Positions 9,730-21,826 of a DNA stretch of 64,000 nt are shown here, one piece after another (positions within the stretch are counted from its first letter, which is position 1; each line of letters opens with the position of its first letter). Both the position numbers and the translations under genes were made by a program. This DNA is from Cunninghamella blakesleeana (taxonomy: Eukaryota; Mucoromycota; Mucoromycetes; Mucorales; Cunninghamellaceae), in the NCBI GenBank assembly GCA_017871115.1, contig JAFCIZ010000001.1:2523501-2587500 (forward strand), written 5' to 3'. The notes under the pieces were generated by a model that ran no database searches, had not been told where the DNA came from, and worked only from the letters and a program-made list of their open reading frames with translations.

Positions 9730-12700
9730 CTAATCACTATCTGTATCAGGTTCCTTTTCACCACCTTCAATTAACCATTTAAGATGGCGAGCACGACGTC
9801 TTTCTTCTTGTCTCTTAATATCATTTCTAGTTTTCTTCTTCTTTTTACTGATTTTTGCCTTTACTTTTTCATCATCTACTTGTTTTTCATCTTCAACGGC
9901 TGATTTACCTTGACGTTCCAAATGGCCAGCTTCTAATTTCCAAGTTTCAGGACATAATGCAGAGACAAATTCCTGAGAGTGAGAAATCATTACAACAGCG
10001 CCTTCCCAATTTTTAATAGCCGTAGCAAGACCACCTAAAGCTTCACGGTCTAAGAAATTAGTAGGTTCATCCAAAATTAACATATGAGAGTTGTTCCACA
10101 TAGCTGCAGCAATGACTACTTTAACTTTTTGACCACCTGATAATTCGCTTATTTTACTATATTGAGCAATATCAGGATCCAAGCCAACATCTATTTTTTT
10201 TAAAAAATTCAGAATAAAATAAATAAATAATAATAATGATAATTAGTTAATAATAAAGATCTTTTTTTCTTTATTTTATTCTGGTTTATTTTATTAAATT
10301 ATCTTCAAAAATTTACCTTGATAATGTTGACGAATAGCAGGTACCGTTAATTCACGATACATTAAACCTTCACGAGAAGCTTCTTTATCATCAAATTGTT
10401 GTACTAATTTTTGGAAACCAAGTTCAAGTAATTTTTCACGAGATATCCATTTATTGTATTTGTGAAGAAGGTTTCTCCATTTAACTTCATATTGGAAAGA
10501 TTTCTTTAATTTTGCACGACCTAATAAAGCCTAATATATATAATAAATTAAATTAATAATTAAACTTTGTTATCCAAGCTCGGTTTATCCTTTTTTATTA
10601 TACACTATATATATTAACTATAACTTACTTCAATTTGTCGCTTATCGCCATATAATTCAATATATTTATCCATTTGTTTTTTTTCATCTTCTGTCCATTG
10701 ACGAGTTTCCTTTTCTAATACTTCTTTATCTTCACCAGTAGAATAACGCCATTGTAAATATTCATTAGGGGTTTTTTCTAAATGTTGTTCTAAATGATGG
10801 AAAGCATGCTGAGCTACATAACCTATACGTAAAGCAGGATGACGCCATACTGTACCAGTTTGAGGGATTGACTCACCAGTTAATAGTTTGATCATAGTTG
10901 TTTTACCTAAATTAATGGAATTTTTAGCATTAGAATAAATGTATGAATAAAAGTAATATTATTTTCTCTAATTCATATATGTTATGTGTTACTATCTCTT
11001 ATTATTATTATTACCAGCACCGTTAGGACCAATAACGGCAACACGAGAGGAAAGTGAAAGTGAAGCAGTTGCATTATATAATGATGGTTTAGAAGCCCCT
11101 TCATAGGTATAAGTACAGTCAGTAATCTTTAAAATAGCTTTGGTATTGCTTCTAACACCTTGTAAAACAGATGGCTTTGGGAAAGAGAATTCAACAGTTG
11201 ATGCATCTAAGGTATAATAAGAACGTGCAGGAGGATATGCTTCAACAAATCTATCATTTTTTAAGAGAAATAAAAATAATAATCCAGTTAATAAAAAAAA
11301 AAATACACTAAATCGCTCCTCAAATAATAAAATAAAAAATGCTTACTTTGATAAATTGCCATGATATAAACGTAATTTCTTTTTATCATAATGTAAGATT
11401 TGAGTGCAAACATTATCCAAAAATCCAGAATCGTGAGATACAATAAGACAGGTAACATGAGTTTGGCTATTAAGATAATCTTCTAACCATTTAATATTAT
11501 CTACATCCAAGTGATTTGTAGGTTCATCCAATAATAAAATGTCAGCTTTTGTAAGAATAGCACGAGCTAATTCTACTTTCATTTTCCAACCACCAGATAA
11601 AGCATTGACAGCAAATTGTAAACGTTGTTCATCAAAACCTACAGTTTTTAAAGATTCTTCAATTTCTTTTCTAGGTACATTTTTCATATGCTCATCAACA
11701 GCAATATAATCCACAACTGATAAGGAAGTATCAGCCCCGTGACCTGCATAATCTACCATTGCTGTTCTGACTTGATCTTGAGATGGAAATCCTTCTACTT
11801 TGCCTTGATGAATAGATCTCATTAAAGTTGATTTACCAGCACCATTTTCACCACATAAACCATAACGTTGACCACGATGTAACTTGAGTTTTGTATGATT
11901 AAGTAAAAGACGAGTACCATAAGCTAATGAGAAATCTTCTACATAACAAAGCTCTTCACCTTCTTGATCATCAAAAGCAGCATCCCCAGCAGTATCTCCA
12001 TTACGTTCTTTCCACATTGTATGTAATTGATTAAATAATGAGTCACTTACATCAGGTACATCAGAAGCAATTAAAATAGACCCAAGATAAGGAGATAAAA
12101 TTTTGAACCATTTTTCCTTGACAAACATTTCTTGACGCATGAAATCGCTACAAATAAAGGCAATGAAGTTTAATACAGGATTAAAGAATGAATCTAAAAA
12201 GAATTGTACTTTTTTCACTTGAGATTTAACCACGTCAAGAGTTTCATTAGGAGATAATGCACCGGTTAATTGTTTATTTTGTTCATCCTTTTCCAAATGA
12301 CCCCCGGCATCAATTAAAGTTTGTTTAGCTCTACCAGCCAATTCACGAATTTCAGGAAAAGCAGCACCTTCAGCTTGATGATCTACACCAGGATAAAGTT
12401 GAGGTAAGAACTGAGCCGCAGTTTTAGGTTCTCTTACTAATTTACAAAGATTATCCACAATAATAACGGTTTGGCGAAGTAATAAAGTAGATCTTTCATT
12501 TAAAGCACGAACTAATAAAGGAACCATGATAGCTAAAGTAGGGCCATTGACTTCGGCAACAAAAGTAGTGCCAGCCAATTTTTCAATAGTAGCAGGTACA
12601 TGAGTAGGGTCACCCATACAAACAACTAAATCTTTAATATGACGTTCAATATCGGGATTGCCACCTACAGCGCAAACAGCACGCATTGTTTTTTGGGCTT

Positions 12701-13301
12701 CAGAAACAACTTCTTTTTTAGTATCTGAAAGACAGTTAGAGACCACAGGGATGATTTCTGGCAAAAGTTCACCAATTTGTTCACGAGCTCTTTCAGTATA
12801 ACGTTTTAATAATTTAAGGGCACCTACCTTGGTTTGCCATTTTTTAGAGACTACCGATTTTTCACCTTTTACCGAGATTGATGTACCCATTCCTTCATAT
12901 AGTAATGGTAATAATACTTTGGCAGCTTCAGGAGGGATCATATCAACAATGGCTCTTGAAGCATATTCAGCAGCTTCTTGAACAACCTGACCTTTATCAG
13001 CATATAGATCCAAAAATAAGACCAAATAATCCAATATGATGGGAGCAATAGGTTCTTTTACAACTTCAGCTAAAGCTTTAAATCCAATCAATCCACTTTC
13101 TCTTTCCATACCAGATTTTTTATTCTTTGCACTCGTTTCAAGTTTTTGTAAAATATTATGATGTTTTAACATGATAAGACCTCTTGATTTTACTTCTTTT
13201 GCAAGATCACAAGCAGCTTGATCTACTTCTTCCGTTGTAGGTGCTGTGTTGATCTTAGTTAAAAGATCAGTCACCAATATAGCAGTTTCATTAGTAGCCA
13301 T
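9730..13301 (-). CDS. TEF3: Translation elongation factor 3 (ABCF ATPase)
   Basis: Five exons on the minus strand, 13301-11347, 11250-11015, 10906-10629, 10530-10317 and 10190-9730, give 1,047 residues, close to the usual length of about 1,045. The N-terminal 310 residues are HEAT repeats, followed by a four-helix region and two ABC domains. ABC1 has Walker A GENGAGKST, signature LSGGWKMKVELARA and Walker B ILLLDEPTNHLD. ABC2 has Walker A GPNGAGKTT (split by an intron), signature LSGGQKVKVV and Walker B MLILDEPTNFLD. The chromodomain-like insertion (WRYSTGEDKE region) lies within ABC2. The C-terminus is Lys/Arg-rich (KAKISKKKKKTR), which in yeast contacts ribosomes and eEF1A. EF-3 is the fungal ribosome-bound ATPase that helps eject E-site tRNA during each elongation cycle. 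Both catalytic sites are intact. Confidence 0.98.
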
Positions 13302-14052
13302 CAGTGCCTTTTTTTAATAATGTTATTAATTAAAAAGGAGAAAAAATGAAAAATGAAAAAGGAAAGAAAGAAGAAGAGGAAAAAAAAAAAGGGATTAAAA
13401 TTTTTTTTAAAAAAGTAGGAGATTCAAAAAGTTTTTTTTTTTTTGTCCAATCAAATTATATGTAATTCTCAGCACTGATCCAATCTGTATGAAGGCTTCT
13501 ATTAAATACTTTATCTGCTCTTTTATATTTTTATACAATTTTTAATAATACATTATTTTTTATAATACATTTATGCTTATATATAAACAAGTATAAATAT
13601 ATACTGTAATACTATTGGATATAGCGTTATTATTTTTTTAATACAGAGCTGTTTTATTATTAGTATTTAATATTATTAAAACTACATATGACAATTGTGA
13701 ACTTTTTTGAATAAAAATATTTTTGCACGTATTCATTTTAAAATACAATAATTACGATATTATATATATTTTATAGTTTATTTATTTTATACTACTCTAC
13801 TTTATTTTATTAAAACTTTAACTATCATGCATCAATGATTGTAACATTTCGACGTTAAGGTTTTTGATTTTAAATATATTCCCAATATGGTAGAGATCTC
13901 TGAAAAGAATTTTTACGAATGGAGTTTTAATCCTTTTTAAATCACATGCTCTCATTGTCGCTTTTTTTCTTTTTATTTATCCTACTTTTTTTTCACTTTT
14001 CTTTCTTATTCTTTTCATCTTTATTTTTTATCTATTACTTTTAAAATATATT
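13302..14052. promoter_or_regulatory. Divergent promoter region of EF-3 and SRPBCC gene
   Basis: A 751-bp gap between two genes transcribed away from each other. The EF-3 side has a purine-rich leader (13340-13440 on the plus strand) and a CCAAT box in plus-strand orientation near 13448. The right side is a pyrimidine-rich tract (about 13960-14045) directly before the 14053 start, as seen before several genes here. Promoter function is inferred from position only. Confidence 0.45.
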
Positions 14053-14961
14053 ATGGTTTCTTCATTTACACAGACGATTATAGCTATTCTTTTAGTACCT
14101 TTTATTCCTCTTTTGATTTATATTATTGGAATATTAATACCTGAAAGTCATGTAGTATCTAGAACAGCAGTATATAAAATCCGACCAGAAAGACTTTGGC
14201 AGCTATTGACCAATGTAGAAGAATATCCACTTTGGCGACCAAAACTTGAAAGTGTATCTATTGATAGTATTACTCCAGCTACACAGGACGAAGGGAAACG
14301 CGTTGTCTTTGTTGAACACTCTAAACGTAATCGACGATCTGTTATATTACATGTAGAACAACAACCAATGAAAACTATGCTTAGAGTCCTTGAAGAACGT
14401 ATTACAACTACTGTTAGTTTAAAATCACCTGTACCTACTCGACCTCATGTACCTACGTTTTCTGGTTCTTGGACCTTTGAACTCAAGTATCCTCCTAATA
14501 ATCAAAAATTGATTTTATCACCAAATAACAACGAAACTCCGACCGTTCAATTAAAAATCACTGAACAAGGTGTTATCAAGAAACCACTTGTTCGATTATC
14601 AAATATGTTGCTTTTTGGTTATTACCGTCGTATAGATAGATTTATTAAAGATTTAGAAAAAAGGGTAGAGCAAGATCGTCATAATGATAACACAAATTCT
14701 ACAACAACAATAGTTGGGGATCAAAATGAAAAACTTCATCATTCTTCTTGGAAAAGGTCAGCTGATAATAATGTTAACGTGGAGGATCAGCAGATAAACA
14801 AGTCATCATCATCAACTCATTTGGAAAAAGATAATGAAAACTTTATTCATAACGATTATTGTCCTTCTTTAGGAAATAATTCTTCTAGTAGTGTTAATTC
14901 TAAAAATCTGGAAAAAGATTGGGATTTAGTTAGTGAAATTTATGAACGACAAAAAGCTTAA
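14053..14961 (+). CDS. Membrane-anchored START/SRPBCC-like protein
   Basis: A single-exon gene of 302 residues. Residues 6-31 (TIIAILLVPFIPLLIYIIGILI) form an N-terminal transmembrane helix. Residues about 35-205 have the pattern of the SRPBCC/polyketide cyclase-like helix-grip fold: a first strand (VVSRTAVYKI), the helix 'RPERLWQLLTNVEEYPLWRP' typical of this superfamily, several beta strands (WTFELKY near residue 140), and a long C-terminal helix (RRIDRFIKDLEKRVEQ). The last 85 residues are low-complexity Asn/Ser-rich. Proteins of this superfamily bind hydrophobic ligands, and COQ10-type and START domains belong to it. The ligand is unknown, and I do not recognise a named orthologue. The start follows a pyrimidine-rich leader. 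Confidence 0.65.
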   Translation: MVSSFTQTIIAILLVPFIPLLIYIIGILIPESHVVSRTAVYKIRPERLWQLLTNVEEYPLWRPKLESVSIDSITPATQDEGKRVVFVEHSKRNRRSVILHVEQQPMKTMLRVLEERITTTVSLKSPVPTRPHVPTFSGSWTFELKYPPNNQKLILSPNNNETPTVQLKITEQGVIKKPLVRLSNMLLFGYYRRIDRFIKDLEKRVEQDRHNDNTNSTTTIVGDQNEKLHHSSWKRSADNNVNVEDQQINKSSSSTHLEKDNENFIHNDYCPSLGNNSSSSVNSKNLEKDWDLVSEIYERQKA

Positions 14962-15242
14962 TTCTTTTTTTTTTATTTTTTTATTTAATTATATTCCACA
15001 TCCTTCTTTTCTTCATTTTTATTTTTATTTTTCTATTTTAATTTTTTCATCCTCCCCCCATCATTTCAATTTTATTTTACTGTAGTTTAGTTATCAAATA
15101 CCCTATTTTCATACTGATATAGTAATAATGATTTTATTATATATATATATATATACACTAAATATTAGTTTTTGTAATAAATCTTCATATAAATTCATAT
15201 AATAAATTAATCTACTATCTATTAAGTAGATGATCTATTTTT

Positions 15243-16861
15243 TTAATTATCTTCATCTGAAGATAAAAATTCTAATTTTTCATTATAATTATCTTGTTCT
15301 TCATCTTTTTCGCCGTTGACATCCTCGTCATCACTATTATCACTTTTATTTGTATCTTGCATTATGGTCGAGTCTATAATATCATCTTCAGTTGGATAAA
15401 GTCTATTTCCAAATTCACGGCTATCAGTCATTATTGAAAGTGCATGATGTTTTAATTTTTGTGATGATAATCCTTTAAGTAATTGTTTAGCGTCTTTATT
15501 AAGGATTTTAGAATTATTTATATCTTCCTGTATTAATAACAATCCTGTTTCAGGAACAAGTACTTGTTGAATATATTCTACTGGTAATTGTGGTTGTACT
15601 TTTTCTTTAGTAATTATTCCCGTATGTAAAAACATGGTAGTTAATGTATTCATCATGATTGCCGCACCTTTCGGGCCATAATACCCAGGCTATCCATATT
15701 ATTCGTTCATTTTTTTTTGTAAAAATAAAATAAAAAAACAGTGATAATAAAAAATATTATTGATATCATTCTTCACACTAATCACAGAGTTATACACACA
15801 TACATATATTTATACTTATACATCCATTATTTCTAATTCTTACCAAAGTATCTTCAAATCGATTCATTACACTGATTGTATTTCTTGCTTTATGTTTTCC
15901 AAATTTATTATAGGCTTTTATGGCCAAAGTTCTAAAATGACATGATGTTTCTTGATTAATCAATTTTAAAATTTCAGAATGTAAATTTTTTACTCGAGTT
16001 TCTAATTGTATGAAGTCTATATCGATAGGATAGCCCTTTTTAATTCCTTCTGGTTTAATTTTTAATTCCAATTGATGCAATTGGCAAAAAGTAAACTGAT
16101 CCATGTTTGTTACGCGACGCCGTTTAGGAAGATCATTGTGATAATTTTCTTGTTTTCGATAATCATCATATTGTTGATCTGCATTTTTTATTTTATCCAG
16201 AGCCTCTTGAAGAACTTTAGGAAGTAGTACTGAACTATCGCTGTTGAGAATATCGTGGCAATAAGGGCACTTTATTACTTTTTTTGATTCCATCATACTA
16301 TCTGTATCTAATATTTGTGAATAAAGTATACAAATTTATATACACTAATCTATTAATCTATTATTTGCATAATAATGGTAAGGTATACTTGATTTTTTTT
16401 TTTTTCTCTTTCTCTTTTTAACTATTTCTATTACTTATATCAGTATTATTACCATCAAGTTCAATTAATTTACTAACAATGGAGATTTTATCTTTATCTG
16501 GATATGAACGTTTTTTCGAAGGTATTTTAATAGGCTTATGTAAAGAAGGTGTGGCAGAGGGTGGAGTGTATTTTTCAGGCTGTTTTGTATTGCTATGTGC
16601 AAATAAGCTCTTCATATCGTTGGATATACTATTTGTACTATTATTTCCCATAATTCTTAAAGAACTGTTATTATTATCATTAGATTTTTTTGTTATACTG
16701 TTTTGTAATTGTGGTGGTATAAGAGTATTGTTTACTGTTGAAGATTTTGACTGTTTGGGATATGGTATATAGGTTTTGGCTGATTTTTTATGACTATCTA
16801 AATTAAAGGGTCCATCGGTATTTACTCGAGTATTTGTTGAATAAGCACTTTTCGGTTTCAT
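15243..16861 (-). CDS. RTC4: RTC4-domain protein
   Basis: Exons on the minus strand: 16861-16435, 16307-15844 and 15689-15243, giving 445 residues. The first donor could instead be at 16453, which also keeps frame. Residues 1-140 are disordered and Ser/Asn/Lys-rich. A short CPYC segment begins exon 2. The rest matches the RTC4-like domain by its hallmark blocks: FTFCQLHQLE, then GYPIDIDFIQLETRVKNL, then PGYYGPKGAAIM created across the last exon junction. The acidic tail runs DDIIDS..DEDVNGEKDEEQDNYNEKLEF. Yeast Rtc4 was named from genetic suppression of a telomere-capping defect; its biochemical role is not established. The gene is divergent from CBP80 with only 276 bp between starts, so the two probably share a promoter. 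Confidence 0.75.
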
Positions 16862-17137
16862 ATCAATTAAAATAAAGTAAATAGTATATTAATATAAGTA
16901 AAGTAATAAAAGTAACACTAGTGAATAATTTATAATAGAAAAAATTAAGGGAGTAAAAGAAGGTAGAGACTATAAATTTAGGTTTGTCTAGAAAAAAAAA
17001 TTGAGACGGGCTTTTAATTTTTATTTTTGACTGCCAAAGGTTTTTTTATCCATTTTTTTTCTTTCTATTTTTCCTCTTTTCTCTCTATTTTTTTTTATCC
17101 CATATATAATTTTTTTTTTCTGCATAGTATAATAAAT

Positions 17138-20100
17138 ATGAGCCACGATTCACGCGGTTTTCGATCAAGAAATGAAGGTATTTCTATATACGACATTTAA
17201 TTTATAACATTTATTTTTTATTAATGTAGCCAATTAATAACTTATATTATTATTCATAAAAAATAGGACGTCGTTTTGGTGGAAACAATAGGGAACATCG
17301 CGGAGGAAATAGATTTAGAGGTATTACAGCAAGAAATAGCTATATGAAAAAATGCGAATATAGCTTATATTTATAATTAAAAATTATTACTATTGTTATA
17401 TGTTTTATTCTAGATGATCGTAGAAAAAGAAATTATTATCAATCCTCTTCTCGCGATGACGAAATGGAAGATATTCAAGAAAGACTTCGAGGACTTATTA
17501 TTAAAATTGGTGATAAAGTAAAGCATATATTATATCTTATTATAATACAAAATAGTACTTTTTATATTAACTTGTTTATATATATATATTATTTATTATT
17601 ACTATTATTATTATTATTAAGATTACGCCAGATTTACAAGTGAATCTCAATAAAATGAAAAATATTTTGGACAGTGATTTTGATAAATATCCTGATATGG
17701 TCCAGGATACATTATTAGCTTGGTAAAATAAAATAAAATAATATAACATTAAATAAAAATAAAATGGGAAATAAACTATCAATAAACCCAGTGCATTTAT
17801 GCTTATTTTTATATTATATTTTATATAAATTAACATTAGTGTTTTAGAGTTACCTGCAAAAGCGCCTATTTATGGTTCGTTGATTGGCCTTTTAAACGTG
17901 TCAAACCATTCAATTGTTGTCAAGTTAATGGAAAAATTCAATGATGTACTTAAAGAAACGGTAGAAAAATTGGATTGGTTCAAGCTAAAGCAACTAGTAC
18001 GATTTTATGGGGAGCTAGTCAATGCAAACGTTATATCACCAAGTGCATATTGCTATTTACTAGAAGATATACTTACCGATTTAAACCAAATAGATCAATT
18101 AAAAGTAATACTGGCATAGCAATTTATAAATAGAGGTTGAATTATAAAAAAAAGATTTTAACATATTTTATTTATTATTGTTATTAGCGCCGTTTAGATT
18201 GTCTTGTCTACATTGTTTTATCTTCTTTGCCTTGGGTAAAAAATAAGGAAGAAAAATGAAAAAGAAAAAATAATTAGTATGCATTTGTTATATTATACAG
18301 AAAATATATATCTCATCATCATAATTTTTGCTATTGTTATCATGTATTGTATAGAGTGGTAAAGAATTAAGTGATCGTTGCTCTTCTGATCTGAATGCTA
18401 TCCTTAGTAAAATTGATATATACATGACGAAACGTGGCTCAACAGAATTACCTGTATTAAAAGTTTTCCAAGATGCCAAAGATCAAGATGTATGAACACA
18501 TTTTTCTTTTTCTTTTTTTTATAAATGAAAAAAGTAATGTTTAAAGACAGTATACTAAATATATACTTTTTTTCAACCTCTTTTTTAGGAGCTTATACAT
18601 TTATGGCAGCTTATTCAAAATCTTCAAAAAAATGATTGGAAGGTAATATATATATTGATTTATATATTTCTGATTAATATATTATTGTTAATTAATTGTC
18701 AATGCCTTTTATTATTATAATTATTATTATTATTATTTTAGTTCTCGTTAATTCCAAAAGTATATAGGTGGTTTGATGATGAACTTAATTCAGCATTACA
18801 GGTAAAAGTCGATTATATTTAGGAATTGTATCATTGTTTGATTATTGCTATTTCTAAGATGATATTATTTTGTTTATATTATTTTTTATTTTTTCTAAAT
18901 TACATTAGCATGAAATTCCACGTTTAACTATAAGACCAAGTGAAGACGTATCACAATGTTTATATCCTAAACACATTTTAAAAGTGTTTGTCGACGAAAG
19001 TGGAAAGGTAAACACCATTTTTTTAAAATAAAATTAATAAAATAACGATACTGTTATGAGTATATTAATAAAATATATTTTATAATATTCTTAATGCGAT
19101 TAATTTATAGACACGCGAAACACTTCCTGACCATGATAGTCTTGAATACTTTGTTCTTCAAGATATTATTTCAGGAACTGTTCGTATATTTGAATCTAAT
19201 CGTAAAGATTGTGCTAAATATCTTTTTAATATTGCTGGTGAATTTGAACCTGGATATTTTTCTTTTGAAAACGAAGATGATAATGATGATAAAATGAAGG
19301 AAGATTCTCTTGGTTGGAACGCATCTGAAATTTTAATGGAGGTAAGAAAAAGTGAACAAAAATAAATTAAAAATAAATATAATAATCACGACAAACATGG
19401 ACACACACACATGCATAAAGGGCAAAGTTTTAATTTTTATTATTTATTTTATTTATTTATGTATTTGATTAGTCTCTTTTATCAGAAATGCTTACTTTAC
19501 CTACAGCTCCTTATAGATTAATTTTCTTTTCTACTTTAATGGCTGAAATGGTTAGATTAGATACACGCACTTTTCCTTTGGCATTAGGACGTACGGTTAA
19601 ATTAGTATTTGAAAGATTGCCAAGCATGGATGTCGAATGTATATCTAGATTATGGACTTGGTTCTCACATCATCTAAGTAATTTCGGCTTTCAATGGGAT
19701 TGGGTAGCATGGTAATAGTTTTAAAATAATTTATATTATGGATATTAATAATAATAATAGCGAATTAACTTCATATTAACATTTATCTATTTATATTTCA
19801 CGAATACTTATGAGTTTATAGGGAAGATTCTTTAACTTTTGAACCATTACATCCTCAAGTTTGCTTTATTCGGGAAACTTTGGAAAAAGAAATCAGATTA
19901 AGTTACTATGAACGTATCAAAACCTCGTTGCCAGAAAACTTCACCTCACTTATACCAACACAAACACCCGGTCCTAATTATGGTTATGCTGATGCAAATA
20001 ATCCATTATATTTACCTGCGAAACAAATAGTAGATCACCTTCGTGCAAAAAAGAGCGTAGAAGAAGTACGGGAATCGTTGGAAAAAATTAAACAAGATTT

Positions 20101-21239
20101 AGGCAATCAAGGCATGGATGAAATAAAACAATCATCAACTGTACACGATCTTTTTATTCAGTCCTTATTACATGTCGGTGCTAAAAGTTTTTCACATATT
20201 TTAAATGTCATTGAAAGGTGATTAATTGTTATATATAAATATATAAATATTAACATTATGAATTAATATCTTATCATATTTTTTTCTTTTTTTATTCATT
20301 CTTCCGCATATGGATATTAGATATTTGGAAATAATGCGCCATTTTAATTCTACTCAAGATGATAAATTATGTACCATTCGAATCGTGGCCTTTTTCTGGA
20401 AAAATAATTCTCAGGTAACTAAAAATAAAATAAAAATAATAAATAACAAAATAATAAAATAGTATTAATTTGGCAAAATTATATATATATATATATATTA
20501 TTGTTGCATGCCCAGTTCCTTGGTATTTTACTGGATAAGTTATTGAATTACCGAATTTTAGATCCTTCTTCCGTTATATTGTGGGTGTTTGAATCTAATC
20601 AAATGGATAATCCTGGAAGGTGATACAGATATATATACTTTGTCATATTTTTTATATTATAAATTTTATATCCGTATTATATACTTAAAATTATCTTATT
20701 TTACTTTATTTTATAGATCATATGTTTGGGAAATACTTAAAAACACAATAAACAAGGTCGTTTCAAGAGCAACACAAATTAAGAATAGATTAGAAAACTT
20801 CCAGCAATTACATTCGGAAAATGAAGCTAAAAGAGCAGCAAATCCCGTAGATGAACGTAATCTTTATACATATGTGTACATGTTTATATTTATATATAAG
20901 TTATATAGTTAAATTTTAACACTTATTATTATTTTCATTAATGCTGTTGAAATAGTTGCAAAAGCAGAAGCACAACAAGAATTAGATACAATTCAAATAG
21001 CAGAAAAATCATTAGCAACAGTAAATCGAGAACAAAAAGAAGTATTCATTTTAGTATATCAACAGTTTTCTAATTGCATTCAATCATTATTGACAAAATT
21101 ATCAAATGAAAGTTGTAATCCTAACGAAGATTGGACTTATTGGTGGATATCTGGATGGTTCAAAGAATTCCTTCGAGCTGTAAGTTTTTTTTATACAGAA
21201 AAATATATATTTATAAAGAATTTTTAAATGAACTATATT

Positions 21240-21273
<34 letters not shown>

Positions 21274-21439
21274 TTTTTTTTTTTTGTTTTTTTTAAAAAA
21301 AAAATAGTATCACAAAGAATGCTCTCAATTCCAAGTGACTCTAGAAACCATCGTTTTTACTTCAGATCTTGACAGCTACATTATTAATGTTTTTGAACAA
21401 GTCAATGATATAAATAAGGATATAAAGGCAGAAATATAG
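17138..21439 (+). CDS. CBC1: Nuclear cap-binding protein large subunit CBP80
   Basis: Eighteen exons: 17138-17177, 17267-17320, 17414-17517, 17622-17722, 17840-18104, 18188-18235, 18355-18489, 18589-18642, 18742-18801, 18909-19007, 19111-19341, 19473-19711, 19822-20217, 20321-20414, 20516-20619, 20717-20856, 20956-21179 and 21308-21439, giving 839 residues. The N-terminus is Arg/Gly-rich (RGFRSRNEG..RRFGGNNREHRGG), usable for nuclear import. Three helical MIF4G-type domains follow. Landmarks include ELPAKAPIYGSLIGLLN, DLVxF-type helices and a long C-terminal helical domain with a charged coiled segment (AKAEAQQELDTIQIAEKS). CBP80 binds CBP20, and together they hold the m7G cap of Pol II transcripts for splicing, export and the pioneer round of translation. 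The last intron carries an extreme poly-T tract. Assignment rests on the ordered conserved blocks and length (human 790). Confidence 0.9.
21243..21306. repeat. Poly-T tract switching to poly-A at a 3' splice site
   Basis: Over 50 nearly uninterrupted T (two G interruptions) followed by about 12 A and TAG, forming the 3' end of the last CBP80 intron. Confidence 0.9.
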
Positions 21440-21826
21440 TTATCATTAGCAAACTTTAGTTATATATATAATAGAATATACATACTTATAGATATATAAC
21501 AAAAAAGTTCCGTTTATTATCAATAAAGAGCCATTTTTATATATTTTATACTATTTTAGATAATGAAAAATGTAACACATATTTTAATATTTAGATTCAG
21601 AGTTTTTACAACACTTTCTTCCAATTAGATCCTATTTTATACGCACCTGTAAGGAAAAATATTACCGAATGTCAATATTTTCTGTGTCACAAAAATTTAT
21701 GATCTCTCATTCACTGTCCCTCTTTATAGATTAAAAGTATAAAATAGGTTATTTTTTTTAAGATTTCTTTCTTTTCTTTATTTTTTATTTTATAGATTTT
21801 CATACTAATTAAATTAATTCCCAATT
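21440..21826. promoter_or_regulatory. CBP80 3' end and acid phosphatase upstream region
   Basis: About 390 bp. The left end has TATA-rich sequence and AATAAA-like signals (21521-21528 ATCAATAAAG) suited to CBP80 polyadenylation. The right end (about 21760-21826) is a pyrimidine-rich leader before the phosphatase start. I see no clear PHO-type operator. Confidence 0.4.
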
